A stretch of 64,000 nt of DNA, from IMG/VR virus record IMGVR_UViG_3300022865_000557, positions 1 to 64,000 of that record, one strand, 5' to 3'. How positions within the stretch are numbered: the first letter of the stretch is position 1; each line of letters starts with the position of its first letter. Below the pieces are notes generated by a model, which had not been told where the DNA came from, searched no databases, and saw only the letters and a list, made by a program, of their open reading frames with translations. Of the stretch, positions 8,340-16,240 are shown in pieces. This DNA is from a virus. The position numbers were made by a program, and so were the translations under genes.

Positions 8340-8891
8340 ATGACTAGAGTAATTGCTTTAGGGCTATCTTTGTTGTTAGGTGCATGTGCTTCAACAAAAG
8401 ACCCTATGATGGTAGAAATTGAAGAAGCAAAAGATCGGCGAGCTGATACCGTTGAAGCGGTACTAGACACACAGCCAGACTGGTACAAGAAAGGTTGTAC
8501 GCAGATTAGCGAAATTGCATGTGCAATGGCTATAGGTGAAAGCACAAGCCTGCAAGCCAGCGAAGATATTGCAATGGAAATTGCCAAAGGCAAGATTTGT
8601 GATACAGCAGGTGGTACCGTGGATAAAGTGTCCAAAACCTATAGAACAATTGATGGTGGAGATGCTACAATAAACAGTAGAACCAGTATCAGGAGTGTGT
8701 GCGACAGTGTAGATGTGTCAGGAATACTTGTTGGTAACAAAGAAGTGTTTGCTCTAAACGACAAATACATGACCTACATTGAGCTTAAGATTCTACTAGA
8801 AGGTAACAGTTTTAGGGATCGTAAGCAACGAGCGCAGGTAGGAGCAAGTGCTGAAGCTAACGCTGATGCAATGTTAGAAGAACTAGAGTAA
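8340..8891 (+). CDS. Lipoprotein, LPP20-like
   Basis: 183 residues. Signal peptide with lipobox (SLLLGAC) after 15 residues. The mature part has a PDWYKKGC start, then an A-x-GES-x-SLQASEDIA pattern and long helices, which resembles LPP20-family surface lipoproteins (PDW...A.G.s.sl..A...A). The family function is poorly known. GAGGAG lies 8-13 nt before the ATG. A strong terminator follows, closing the lipoprotein run. Confidence 0.65.
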   Translation: MTRVIALGLSLLLGACASTKDPMMVEIEEAKDRRADTVEAVLDTQPDWYKKGCTQISEIACAMAIGESTSLQASEDIAMEIAKGKICDTAGGTVDKVSKTYRTIDGGDATINSRTSIRSVCDSVDVSGILVGNKEVFALNDKYMTYIELKILLEGNSFRDRKQRAQVGASAEANADAMLEELE

Positions 8892-8910
8892 CTCAAGTTA
8901 ATAATTTGGA

Positions 8911-8946
8911 CGCTCCTACGATGTTAAATACTTGTAGGAGCGTTTT
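8911..8946 (+). terminator. Rho-independent terminator
   Basis: CGCTCCTAC (8911-8919) pairs perfectly with GTAGGAGCG (8934-8942) around a 14-nt loop, followed by TTTT. It separates the lipoprotein run from the SprT-like gene. Confidence 0.85.
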
Positions 8947-8948
8947 CA

Positions 8949-9434
8949 ATGAATATACTCAGATCAATAATGGAGCGTCCGCTTCCAAAGATTACTTTCC
9001 AAAAAAGGAAAATGTACCGACCTAGTATGGATGAAACAATATATACGTATAGATTGATCAACTACTATATATTTGATAACGCACTAACAATGCCTGACAT
9101 CACACTAGGACAACCACAAAAAACCTGGGCCTACTGTCTTTGGTATCACGAGTTACAGTCCAAAGGCACGTTTTGCACAATACATCTCAATAAGAACTGG
9201 ATTTGCAGGCAGTGGTTTGTGAACGTACTTGCACACGAAATGGTGCATCAGTGGCAATGGGACGTTTACCGTCCAACAAAAAATCCAAACTATAACAAGT
9301 ACACCCACGAAAGTTTAGCACATGGTCCTAGTTTCTTTTCGTGGAGAGATACGTTTGCAGAACACAGCATGTGTCTAAAGCGAACATTTGGTCAAAAACG
9401 TTGGTACAAACATCAGAATTTTAATAAGTGCTAA
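8949..9434 (+). CDS. SprT-like zinc metalloprotease
   Basis: 161 residues. The zinc motif LAHEMVHQWQW sits near residue 97, and a downstream HGPSFFSWR gives the third ligand region typical of SprT/Spartan-like proteins found in T4-like marine phages. Relatives act on DNA-associated proteins; the phage target is unknown. It starts directly after a terminator and has no clear Shine-Dalgarno site, so its promoter is not evident. Confidence 0.8.
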   Translation: MNILRSIMERPLPKITFQKRKMYRPSMDETIYTYRLINYYIFDNALTMPDITLGQPQKTWAYCLWYHELQSKGTFCTIHLNKNWICRQWFVNVLAHEMVHQWQWDVYRPTKNPNYNKYTHESLAHGPSFFSWRDTFAEHSMCLKRTFGQKRWYKHQNFNKC

Positions 9435-9437
9435 AGC

Positions 9438-9445
9438 GATAAATA
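9438..9445 (+). promoter_or_regulatory. T4-type late promoter GATAAATA
   Basis: GATAAATA 5 nt before the ATG at 9451; predicts a leaderless late transcript for the three-gene set 9451-10345. Confidence 0.55.
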
Positions 9446-9450
9446 TCATA

Positions 9451-9837
9451 ATGCACATTAAAGATATCATAAACGAAAGTACACTATCCGATCACGAAGA
9501 TGAACTACGAGACTTTGTAAAATGGACTTGTGATAAACTAAAGATCAAAAAAATGCCACGTCTAGAGTTTCAAGATTCAAAAGAATCAGGTGATCAAAAG
9601 AAAACAGCACACTTTGATATGCAGGACGGTATGATTTGGATATACACAGGTAATCGTAACCTTGCTGATATTATGCGCAGTGTTGCGCACGAACTAACAC
9701 ACTACAAGCAGGACGAAAAAGGACAGGTGTCTCCAGATCAGAGTTATCCAGGATCACCTATAGAACAGCAAGCAGACGCAGTTGCTGGATACTTGATGAA
9801 ACTATACTTAGACAAAGAGCCAGGAGCGTTAGAATGA
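9451..9837 (+). CDS. HExxH protein with putative capsid-targeting N-terminus
   Basis: 128 residues from the ATG at 9451 (late-promoter box 5 nt upstream). Residues 1-11 (MHIKDIINES) resemble the T4 internal-protein targeting sequence MKTYQEFIAEA, with a possible prohead-protease site after the Glu (I-N-E). A zinc motif HELTHYKQ lies near residue 80, followed by EQQADAVAGYLM, which could supply the third ligand. Similar proteins occur in T4-like cyanophages. Inference: a metalloprotease-like protein packaged in the head. Confidence 0.65.
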   Translation: MHIKDIINESTLSDHEDELRDFVKWTCDKLKIKKMPRLEFQDSKESGDQKKTAHFDMQDGMIWIYTGNRNLADIMRSVAHELTHYKQDEKGQVSPDQSYPGSPIEQQADAVAGYLMKLYLDKEPGALE

Positions 9838-10151
9838 GAGCAAGCGAGCTGTACGAATCACAAAAACTAAGTTTAGAAGAACTTAAAGCCGCTATAGACA
9901 GTGGACAAGCACCCAAGGTACAGCCAGCTGGTTGGTCTGCTCGAATGAACAGCTTTGGTGAACTAGCTGAATTAGGCTACATGACTTCAGACGAAACACC
10001 AATGCGTGGTGGCAGGGACCGCAACGCCAATGACTGGGTGGTTACACAACAGTATGTAGGTCCTGGCCCAGTAACACTGGTACGCAGTGACGGCACAGAG
10101 GAAGTTATAAACTCTGGATGGACAAATCAGGTAGAAGTAGATAGATCATGA
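9834..10151 (+). CDS. Unknown protein with putative capsid-targeting N-terminus
   Basis: 105 residues. It begins MRASELYES, the same pattern as its two neighbours (M-basic-x-x-acidic-hydrophobic-x-Glu), with a possible cleavage after L-Y-E. The rest is soluble, rich in Gly and Asp, and of no known family. It overlaps both neighbours by 4 bp, so the three are one translational unit. Confidence 0.6.
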   Translation: MRASELYESQKLSLEELKAAIDSGQAPKVQPAGWSARMNSFGELAELGYMTSDETPMRGGRDRNANDWVVTQQYVGPGPVTLVRSDGTEEVINSGWTNQVEVDRS

Positions 10152-10345
10152 GAGCCCGTGAATTTGTAATAGAAAACTTTGCTGACGGTAAAGTAAAAGG
10201 CAAAAGCAGACCAGGCAGAGTTAAAAAGTCTGGTGCTAGTTGCAAAGGCTCAGTCACTAGTTTACGAGCAAAAGCCAAGAAGTATTCAGGCGAACGTGCC
10301 AAAATGTATCATTGGTGCGCCAATATGAAGTCCGGCCGCAAATAA
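10148..10345 (+). CDS. Small strongly basic protein, putative internal head protein
   Basis: 65 residues, conserved in T4-like marine phages. It starts MRAREFVIEN, the third targeting-like N-terminus in a row. The remainder is very basic (KVKGKSRPGRVKKSG, LRAKAKKYSGERAK) with two Cys and a YHWC segment. It probably binds DNA; packaging with the genome is inferred from the N-terminus and the charge. Confidence 0.65.
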   Translation: MRAREFVIENFADGKVKGKSRPGRVKKSGASCKGSVTSLRAKAKKYSGERAKMYHWCANMKSGRK

Positions 10346-10388
10346 AACTCTTTATAAATCAATAACTTACACTCCAATTAAAAAACGG

Positions 10389-10440
10389 TTGACCTGTTGT
10401 CCAAAATAGTCTATAATACGTAAGTATATTAACTAGTAAC
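10389..10440 (+). promoter_or_regulatory. Early promoter, repeated-family copy 1
   Basis: TTGACC (10389-10394), 17-bp spacer, TATAAT (10412-10417), then the shared leader AAGTATATTAACTAG. It drives the gene at 10453. Confidence 0.85.
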
Positions 10441-10452
10441 AAGGGCTAACAA

Positions 10453-10680
10453 ATGACACAGACACAACAAAAAACATTTATAAATTACTGCTACGAGTTT
10501 TACGGTATCGGTGGTATTTACGATTTGGGTGTTACCATAGAGGACGTCGCAGATGCGGTTGCATTATATAAAGTTAAGTGTAATCGTTACCCAGAAATGT
10601 GGGGCGATGGTGATAGTGTAGACCGTGAAAGAGTTCGTGATATCCTGGTTGTGTTATTTCATAATAAGGAGTTTGCATAA
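10453..10680 (+). CDS. Small early protein of unknown function
   Basis: 75 residues, acidic, with a Tyr-rich N-terminus (INYCYEFYGIGGIYDLG). It lies behind copy 1 of the early promoter family, so it is probably made soon after infection. No family recognised. Confidence 0.6.
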   Translation: MTQTQQKTFINYCYEFYGIGGIYDLGVTIEDVADAVALYKVKCNRYPEMWGDGDSVDRERVRDILVVLFHNKEFA

Positions 10681-10681
10681 T

Positions 10682-10966
10682 ATGACACCATTTGCTAAAG
10701 AAGATTTTAACTGGGACGGTGACTATCTAACTTATTCCGGTGCCTATAACGGTTGCAAAATGATGATGCAAGTAAATCCAAACGCACATCCTAGTTGGGA
10801 AGGTAAGAGATACCCAAAATTTGTTGCTAGGTTCAAAAACAACAAAGGTCAAAGGCGCCGCTTTCAAAAGTTCTTAATTGAAAACTTTAGGTGTGAAGAA
10901 TACTTCAAAGCCGCAGAAGCTACTTCACCTCTTCAAGCGTTAATGGCCAAAGGGTTTACTAGTTAG
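10682..10966 (+). CDS. Small basic early protein
   Basis: 94 residues from the ATG at 10682, chosen over an upstream in-frame start at 10625 because AAGGAG lies 14 nt before it and it begins 2 nt after the previous stop. The second half is basic (RFKNNKGQRRRFQKF). No family recognised; nucleic-acid binding is possible. Confidence 0.6.
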   Translation: MTPFAKEDFNWDGDYLTYSGAYNGCKMMMQVNPNAHPSWEGKRYPKFVARFKNNKGQRRRFQKFLIENFRCEEYFKAAEATSPLQALMAKGFTS

Positions 10967-10999
10967 TTTCTGTAGTTTAATTTTAATAGGAGAGTAAAC

Positions 11000-11161
11000 A
11001 TGGGTTATTTTAGTGAACTTGAAACAGATGTACTTGACATGTATTGTGCTGAAGTTCCAGTTGAGCAAATTGCTGAAGAATTTGGTATCAGTACCGAGTT
11101 GGTAGAAAAGATCGGCCGCAAATGGGAAAAGGACAACGATAACGCTCTAGACTATGCATAA
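11000..11161 (+). CDS. Small helix-turn-helix-like protein
   Basis: 53 residues. The segment VEQIAEEFGISTELVEKI has the spacing of a helix-turn-helix (IA-x2-FGIS-x2-V-x2-I). AGGAGAG stands 7-8 nt before the ATG. It could be a small early regulator. Fold assignment is by pattern only. Confidence 0.55.
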   Translation: MGYFSELETDVLDMYCAEVPVEQIAEEFGISTELVEKIGRKWEKDNDNALDYA

Positions 11162-11169
11162 TATTTTGG

Positions 11170-11222
11170 TTGACCTTTACGTCAAAAGAGTCTATAATAC
11201 GAAGTATATTAACTAGCAAGAG
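11170..11222 (+). promoter_or_regulatory. Early promoter, repeated-family copy 2
   Basis: TTGACC (11170-11175), 17-bp spacer, TATAAT (11193-11198), then AAGTATATTAACTAG in the leader of the gene at 11234. Confidence 0.85.
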
Positions 11223-11233
11223 AGGCATACAAT

Positions 11234-11398
11234 ATGGAATACGACATAAACTTGGTAGAAGTACTTATGAGACCAACCCAAGATTTAGAAGAAGCAGTTT
11301 GTAAAGTAATGAAGTATTTCAAGTGCGATGAGGATCAAGCAGTTAGTATGGTGAATGGAGTAATGGCACATTACGATATGGAGGCACAGAATGATTAA
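11234..11398 (+). CDS. Small acidic early protein
   Basis: 54 residues, acidic and probably helical. It sits behind early promoter copy 2 and overlaps the next gene by 8 bp. No family recognised. Confidence 0.5.
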   Translation: MEYDINLVEVLMRPTQDLEEAVCKVMKYFKCDEDQAVSMVNGVMAHYDMEAQND

Positions 11399-11519
11399 TT
11401 TTGTTGCAGGTATTGTAGTAGGTATCATTATTAGTAGTGTTGGGTTTACAGTTATTGCCGAAAAAGTTGACCAAGGCATTGGTGTGGTCCAAGAGAGTGT
11501 TAAAAAAGCAGTAGAGTAA
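11391..11519 (+). CDS. Small single-span membrane protein, conserved in T4-like marine phages
   Basis: 42 residues: one hydrophobic helix (FVAGIVVGIIISSVGFTVI) and a short amphipathic tail (VQESVKKAVE). The same layout is seen in short proteins of T4-like cyanophages. ATATGGAGG lies 9-17 nt upstream inside the previous gene. Function unknown. Confidence 0.6.
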   Translation: MINFVAGIVVGIIISSVGFTVIAEKVDQGIGVVQESVKKAVE

Positions 11520-11525
11520 AAACGG

Positions 11526-11554
11526 TTGACATAAGAAGTAAATGGTAGTATAAT
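11526..11554 (+). promoter_or_regulatory. Sigma70-type promoter
   Basis: TTGACA (11526-11531), 17-bp spacer, TATAAT (11549-11554). It lacks the leader of the repeated family. It drives the gene at 11606. Confidence 0.8.
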
Positions 11555-11605
11555 CGAAGATGTATTATTTGTTTTTTAATTTTAATTTTTTAGGAGTTAT
11601 TGACT

Positions 11606-11947
11606 ATGACTAATAAAACTTTCGCAGTAGCAGGTGTTTCTACGCTTAAAGGTGTTACTAAGGTACGTTTCGCAAATGATATGACACGTGTTAAAATCCT
11701 TGTTAAGGATAGGCATGAGAATATCGATCTTGTTTCACTTACAGATGCGATGAGCAAAGGTGAAGCAGTAAAAGCTCTAATGGGTATGGACACAATGATG
11801 AGTGATCCGCTCAATGCAGAAGCAATCCGTGCCGCAGATGCCAAGTACAATGGCAGTGTTAAGGTTACTAAACAAGAAGTAAGTTTGGATAGCATTAAGG
11901 CACGTGTACTAGAAGGCAGTGTAGCAGTTGAATCTGAAATGGCTTAA
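11606..11947 (+). CDS. Conserved T4-like marine phage protein of unknown function
   Basis: 113 residues from the ATG at 11606 with AGGAG about 9 nt upstream; a TTG two codons earlier is less likely. The opening KTFAVAGVSTLKGVTKVRFA and the DAMSKGEAVKALM segment match a protein I recognise as widespread in T4-like cyanophages. No activity is known. It has its own promoter and terminator, so it is probably made in quantity early. Confidence 0.75.
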   Translation: MTNKTFAVAGVSTLKGVTKVRFANDMTRVKILVKDRHENIDLVSLTDAMSKGEAVKALMGMDTMMSDPLNAEAIRAADAKYNGSVKVTKQEVSLDSIKARVLEGSVAVESEMA

Positions 11948-11964
11948 TACACTACACACCTAGT

Positions 11965-11990
11965 AAAAGGGCCTCTGGGCCCTTTTCTAG
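11965..11990 (+). terminator. Rho-independent terminator
   Basis: AAAAGGGCC, loop TCTG, GGCCCTTTT, directly after the gene at 11606. Confidence 0.85.
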
Positions 11991-12004
11991 TAAATACAAG
12001 TTAT

Positions 12005-12262
<258 letters not shown>

Positions 12263-12267
12263 AACCA

Positions 12268-12297
12268 GCAGGGCTTTCGGGCCCTGCTTTTTCTTTA
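12268..12297 (+). terminator. Rho-independent terminator of the tmRNA gene
   Basis: GCAGGGC (12268-12274), loop TTTCGG, GCCCTGC (12281-12287), then TTTTTCTTT. Confidence 0.88.
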
Positions 12298-12312
12298 GTT
12301 CTAGGATTTAAA

Positions 12313-12789
12313 ATGGCTATAGCGATGCAATCATTACCATATGTTTATAAACTACCCGATGGTACATATATTCACGTTACTATGCGACAGTATGGCGGTA
12401 TTGCGTTAAGTGGAGAAGCACTTGAGGACTTTAACAGTGACATGGCTAGATTAAACGTAGTAGAAAAGGCCCATTTAGGCAAATACCAAGTACAAAGAGA
12501 AACAATAGAAGGAACCGTTAACATAAACGGACAGTCTTACCCTAAAGTACCACTATTAAAATCTACGTATCCTAATGAATCAGAGTTGCCAGACTTCAGT
12601 GATGATTACTTTAGTATTATGTGGAAATGGGGTACTATAATGACACAAGACCCCAATATTAGGTACCATGCTCCAGGAGCATCAGGTAATAGTTACGTCA
12701 ATGAAAAAGATCCCTGCATCAAAGAAGTTGGCACATATGGCGACAAGCATAAAATGTGTACATGGTCAACTATTACTAATGTACAGTAA
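12313..12789 (+). CDS. Unknown protein, possibly structural
   Basis: 158 residues, beta-rich in look (YVYKLPDGTYIHVTMRQYGG) with many Tyr, Asn and Pro. An AGGA site lies 8 nt before the ATG, just after the tmRNA terminator. No family recognised. Together with 12833 it precedes a radical SAM gene, but its size and composition do not resemble a peptide precursor. Confidence 0.55.
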   Translation: MAIAMQSLPYVYKLPDGTYIHVTMRQYGGIALSGEALEDFNSDMARLNVVEKAHLGKYQVQRETIEGTVNINGQSYPKVPLLKSTYPNESELPDFSDDYFSIMWKWGTIMTQDPNIRYHAPGASGNSYVNEKDPCIKEVGTYGDKHKMCTWSTITNVQ

Positions 12790-12793
12790 AAAT

Positions 12794-12801
12794 AATAAAT
12801 A
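12794..12801 (+). promoter_or_regulatory. T4-type late promoter AATAAATA
   Basis: AATAAATA 31 nt before the ATG at 12833, leaving a normal leader with AGGAGAG. Confidence 0.5.
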
Positions 12802-12832
12802 CGTTATATATATGCTTTAGGAGAGAAAACAA

Positions 12833-13207
12833 ATGGCTTACATATTCATAGCTAATGATTTAATATACACACATGATGATGCTACTACTACACAGTTTGA
12901 ATGTAGAGACTACGGTACGGTTAAAGGATTAACTGGCTCAGACTTATCTACAATGAACGCTAGATTCGGCGCTTATGATACTGCAATGCAACCACTAATT
13001 GATGCAGGAACCTTAGTTGTTGAGGGTAGTCCAGCTGATTCAGCGGTGTTGTACAAAAAGTACACATTTACTACAGACCCAGTACCAAGCGAAGATTGGT
13101 TTGCTGACATAGTAGCAAATGACGCAGATGCTCAGTCCGTTAATGACGAAATGCAGGCTGATGCTAACGTCACCTGGACAACAAGATCTTGGACAGATAG
13201 AACTTAG
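12833..13207 (+). CDS. Unknown acidic late protein
   Basis: 124 residues, acidic and rich in Asp, Ala and Thr, with an N-terminal beta hairpin-like start (AYIFIANDLIYTHDDA). AGGAGAG lies about 8 nt upstream and a late-promoter box further up, so it is probably a late and perhaps virion protein. No family recognised. Confidence 0.55.
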   Translation: MAYIFIANDLIYTHDDATTTQFECRDYGTVKGLTGSDLSTMNARFGAYDTAMQPLIDAGTLVVEGSPADSAVLYKKYTFTTDPVPSEDWFADIVANDADAQSVNDEMQADANVTWTTRSWTDRT

Positions 13208-13236
13208 TATCTTCAATCAATACTTATTGAGAACTG

Positions 13237-13254
13237 GGCTATAGAGATATAGCC
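13237..13254 (+). promoter_or_regulatory. Stem-loop upstream of a radical SAM gene
   Basis: GGCTATA, loop GAGA, TATAGCC: a perfect 7-bp stem with a GNRA tetraloop, 23 nt before the ATG at 13278. There is no T-run, so it is not a terminator. It could protect or control the mRNA. Confidence 0.45.
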
Positions 13255-13277
13255 TAGACTCTATACTCAACCATATT

Positions 13278-14483
13278 ATGAATAAAACTTTCTGTATCCT
13301 TCCTTGGACGCATTTCTTTCACGACGCTACCGGTAAAGTCTCGCCCTGTTGTAATGCTAATTGTAGCAGAACGGACGGCGATCAAACCTCTGATTACGGG
13401 AACATGCGAGATTATGATACTCACATGGACATAATGAATCAGGACAACTTTAATACGTTACGACTTAATATGTTGGAAGGTAAAGAGACTACTGAATGCC
13501 AGCCCTGTTACGACATAGAAAAGCATGGTGGAAAAAGTTTTAGACAAAGCAAGAACACAATGTTGGATCAAATGATCACCATGGACGAGATTGAAGAAAT
13601 GACCAATCCAGATGGTAGTCTCAAAGACTTTAACATGCGATATTGGGACATTAGGTTTAGCAACGTATGTAATCTAAGTTGTCGTATGTGTGGTCCAGAA
13701 TACAGCCATACCTGGGCAAAAGAAGTTGATAAACGATTCAATGGTAAACACATAGTCAAAGCACACGAGTCAGAAGAATGGTCCGACATGATCAGTAAGT
13801 ATGGCCCATTGGATGAGTTATATGACATATACTTTGCTGGTGGTGAAGTTATGTTCCAGAAAGAACACTGGCAGATGCTGGATCACCTAATAGACATTGG
13901 TAAAACAGATGTTATGGTGATGTATGTTACCAATTTAACCAAGTTGGATTACGATGGATACAAGTTACTAGACTACGTACCCAAGTTCCGCGACGTGACA
14001 TTTACTGTTAGTATGGACGGCACAGGCGACCTATTGGAGTATATTAGGTGGGGTAGCAAATGGGACCAGATAGTTAAGAATCTAGATACTGTTAACAATT
14101 TGCCTAACGTACACTTGCGAGTAAATCATGTTACCATGTGGTACAATGTTCTTGCATTACCTAAAACGTTAGACTTTTTGTATGGTAACGGTTATCTCAA
14201 AGAACCGTACCAATTGGATCTATGCATTGCACAAGAACCTGAGAATCATGTGGGTGCTCTACCTGAGGATCTCAAATTAGTAGCAATAGACAAAATAAAG
14301 CATAGCACGTACTATGTCAATGGATTGTTAAAAGACAAACTAGATGCAATATGCAATGCAATGATGACTGTGGAATATCCTTTACCAATCGAACATACCG
14401 AGACCTTAGACACACGTCGCGGTTGTAATATCGTAGACGTTCTGCCAGAGATTGAACCTTATTACTTAATTGGTGAAAATTAA
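13278..14483 (+). CDS. Radical SAM protein 1 with N-terminal SPASM/twitch-like Cys region
   Basis: 401 residues. The core motif NVCNLSCRMC gives the three 4Fe-4S ligands C131, C135 and C138, and a YFAGGEV segment near residue 190 matches the GGE SAM-binding motif. Ahead of the core is a Cys-rich region: FCILPW (C6), VSPCCNANC (C24, C25, C29) and ECQPC (C74, C77), followed by GGKSFRQ. That resembles a SPASM or twitch auxiliary-cluster domain, which normally sits after the core. Such enzymes modify peptides or small molecules by radical chemistry; the substrate is unknown. Three paralogues with the same order lie at 22711, 30002 and 34631. Confidence 0.88.
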   Translation: MNKTFCILPWTHFFHDATGKVSPCCNANCSRTDGDQTSDYGNMRDYDTHMDIMNQDNFNTLRLNMLEGKETTECQPCYDIEKHGGKSFRQSKNTMLDQMITMDEIEEMTNPDGSLKDFNMRYWDIRFSNVCNLSCRMCGPEYSHTWAKEVDKRFNGKHIVKAHESEEWSDMISKYGPLDELYDIYFAGGEVMFQKEHWQMLDHLIDIGKTDVMVMYVTNLTKLDYDGYKLLDYVPKFRDVTFTVSMDGTGDLLEYIRWGSKWDQIVKNLDTVNNLPNVHLRVNHVTMWYNVLALPKTLDFLYGNGYLKEPYQLDLCIAQEPENHVGALPEDLKLVAIDKIKHSTYYVNGLLKDKLDAICNAMMTVEYPLPIEHTETLDTRRGCNIVDVLPEIEPYYLIGEN

Positions 14484-14484
14484 A

Positions 14485-14513
14485 TTGACACAAGGGTAGT
14501 AATACCATATAGT
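14485..14513 (+). promoter_or_regulatory. Sigma70-type promoter
   Basis: TTGACA (14485-14490), 17-bp spacer, TATAGT (14508-14513), right after the radical SAM stop; AAAGGAGG follows before the ATG at 14534. Confidence 0.75.
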
Positions 14514-14533
14514 ATATACTCAAAGGAGGTGTT

Positions 14534-14782
14534 ATGTTATATGAACTTATTCTAGTAACCAACCTAGGTATCAACCCTGTGGCCGTTTACGACAACGAAT
14601 ACGAGTGCATGATGGGAGCAGAAGATTGGAAAGAACAAAACATAGCGGCAGGATGCGTACCTAAAATATCCCCAGAAGATGCATTTGAAAGACTGTTAAA
14701 TATTATGAACGAGTTCGATCAAATAATCAATGATGGCTCTGCGCAGGGTATAATAAACGAATTACCGGAACAAGTCGAATAA
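14534..14782 (+). CDS. Small acidic protein of unknown function
   Basis: 82 residues. It begins with a beta-strand (LYELILVTNLG) and ends in an acidic helix. AAAGGAGG lies about 7 nt before the ATG and a good promoter precedes it, so expression should be strong. No family recognised. Confidence 0.6.
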   Translation: MLYELILVTNLGINPVAVYDNEYECMMGAEDWKEQNIAAGCVPKISPEDAFERLLNIMNEFDQIINDGSAQGIINELPEQVE

Positions 14783-14793
14783 AGGACATTCAA

Positions 14794-15012
14794 ATGGGCA
14801 TGGGTATTACTATACAAACACTAGACAGAATTAAACAGTCAGATCCAGATAAGCATGATCTATTACATAAATTATGGCAAAACAGTTTTGGTGAAGGAGC
14901 CACAATTGGATTTGTAGAAGCACAATGTGACGCCGCTGGTCTCAACAACACAGGCAACGAAGATATTGACTTTGTTATATCTGCTATTAAGCTCAACATC
15001 AGTAACCAGTAA
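14794..15012 (+). CDS. Small protein of unknown function
   Basis: 72 residues, helical and acidic, 11 nt after the previous gene with AAAGGAC upstream. No family recognised; probably co-transcribed with 14534 and 15016. Confidence 0.5.
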   Translation: MGMGITIQTLDRIKQSDPDKHDLLHKLWQNSFGEGATIGFVEAQCDAAGLNNTGNEDIDFVISAIKLNISNQ

Positions 15013-15015
15013 AAT

Positions 15016-15765
15016 GTGAAAAACAATATTGAACTGGTAATAAGCCATTACGAAGGTTCTGGCGGAAACTTTTTAGGCAGACTGTATGCCGGCAAAAATC
15101 TAGACTCACAACCAGACTTTCGTGTTGACACGAATCGTGACCCTTACTCTCTGCCTATTAACGGTAGGGACAATTGGTATGAAGAACTAGAACAGGATCT
15201 AGTAGATCACACAGTGCTGATAACGCACAACTACGATCGTGAACTTATAACGAACACCTTTCCCACTGCTAAACTAATACAACTATACCCTTGTAGACAA
15301 GTTGGCAACTGTCTGTATAATATATCCTATAAAAAACTATCTTTAAGCATGTCTAACGCAGTAGATAACCATTATATACAGATCCAAGATTGGTATGAAC
15401 ACTACACCAAGCATACGCCAGAATACCCTTGTGTTGACCCTGTAGACCTGTCTAATAAGCCGTTTGTTGAGCAGTTATTAGGCGTTCAGTTTACTGTAGA
15501 ACAAGATAGATACTTTAACAAATACTGGAGTAATCAACTCAAGTATCGGTTGTCTATCCCCACTAAACCCTTGTCAATGCTAGATTTGGTTAATCTTTGG
15601 GCTATTCAGAACTGGTGTACAGAATGGTCAGTAGCATTCCTACTGTATGTGTACGAGCTAACACATGATCTGTTTGATCGTAGGAAATGGAGCATAGATC
15701 AACAGGACCTTACTAGTTGGGATAGCGTGTATCTCCTTGAAAAACAATACAATTTTATTGGTTGA
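15016..15765 (+). CDS. Putative P-loop sulfotransferase-like protein
   Basis: 249 residues from a GTG 3 nt after the previous stop. The N-terminal strand and glycine-rich loop (LVISHYEGSGGNFLGRLYAG) resemble the PAPS-binding loop of sulfotransferase-like phage proteins, of which more lie at 58760 and 61996. The rest is rich in Tyr and Trp and does not reveal catalytic residues. The stop overlaps the next early promoter. Confidence 0.45.
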   Translation: MKNNIELVISHYEGSGGNFLGRLYAGKNLDSQPDFRVDTNRDPYSLPINGRDNWYEELEQDLVDHTVLITHNYDRELITNTFPTAKLIQLYPCRQVGNCLYNISYKKLSLSMSNAVDNHYIQIQDWYEHYTKHTPEYPCVDPVDLSNKPFVEQLLGVQFTVEQDRYFNKYWSNQLKYRLSIPTKPLSMLDLVNLWAIQNWCTEWSVAFLLYVYELTHDLFDRRKWSIDQQDLTSWDSVYLLEKQYNFIG

Positions 15766-15818
15766 CCATCTGCCCAAAAGGCTCTATAATACGTAAGTAT
15801 ATTAACTAGTAAGGAGCT
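15762..15818 (+). promoter_or_regulatory. Early promoter, repeated-family copy 3
   Basis: TTGACC (15762-15767), 17-bp spacer, TATAAT (15785-15790), AAGTATATTAACTAG leader and AAGGAGC. Nearly identical to copy 5 at 17790 over about 60 bp. Confidence 0.88.
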
Positions 15819-15825
15819 AAACAAG

Positions 15826-16176
15826 ATGACTGCAACGATCGAAACATACAATGTAGAGCTGGTGCACCAAGAAGCCCTGCAAGCGGCTAACACGGCGGCT
15901 CAGGAGTTTGCTAACAGTCACTTTAACGGTGACGACGGTGGGGCTTGTGGCTTCAGCTGGGTTGATGTCTACGGCGTACGTAGCAACAGCAAGCTGGGCA
16001 AGGCCCTGCAGACAGTGGGCTTCCGTAAGAGCTACTCAGGCTCCTTGCAACTGTGGAACAAGTGGTACATGGGCCAGAGCGTTGATGCTAGCGGAGCAGG
16101 TGCAGACGCATACGCTACCTTATTAAAAGACAAGCTGGGCTTGGACAAGTGCTACGCAGGAAGCAGGTTAGATTAA
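15826..16176 (+). CDS. Conserved early phage protein, atypically GC-rich
   Basis: 116 residues with a central HFNGDDGGACGFSWVDVYG segment that I recognise in small proteins of unrelated phages. Function unknown. Its DNA is visibly richer in G and C than its neighbours and uses different codons (many GCC, CTG and GGC), a sign of transfer. It sits between two copies of the early promoter, so the promoters could have served as recombination sites. Confidence 0.65.
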   Translation: MTATIETYNVELVHQEALQAANTAAQEFANSHFNGDDGGACGFSWVDVYGVRSNSKLGKALQTVGFRKSYSGSLQLWNKWYMGQSVDASGAGADAYATLLKDKLGLDKCYAGSRLD

Positions 16177-16181
16177 ATTGA

Positions 16182-16232
16182 TTGACAGTTTGTCCGAAAA
16201 CCTCTATAATACGTAGTATATTAACTAGTAAG
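16182..16232 (+). promoter_or_regulatory. Early promoter, repeated-family copy 4
   Basis: TTGACA (16182-16187), 17-bp spacer, TATAAT (16205-16210), then the shared leader AGTATATTAACTAG and AAGGAGC. Confidence 0.88.
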
Positions 16233-16240
16233 GAGCTGGT

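Noticed and set aside
12313-13207. The two genes before radical SAM protein 1 as RiPP precursors
   Set aside because: They are 158 and 124 residues, beta-rich or acidic, with no leader/core look and no repeated core motif; they look more like structural proteins.
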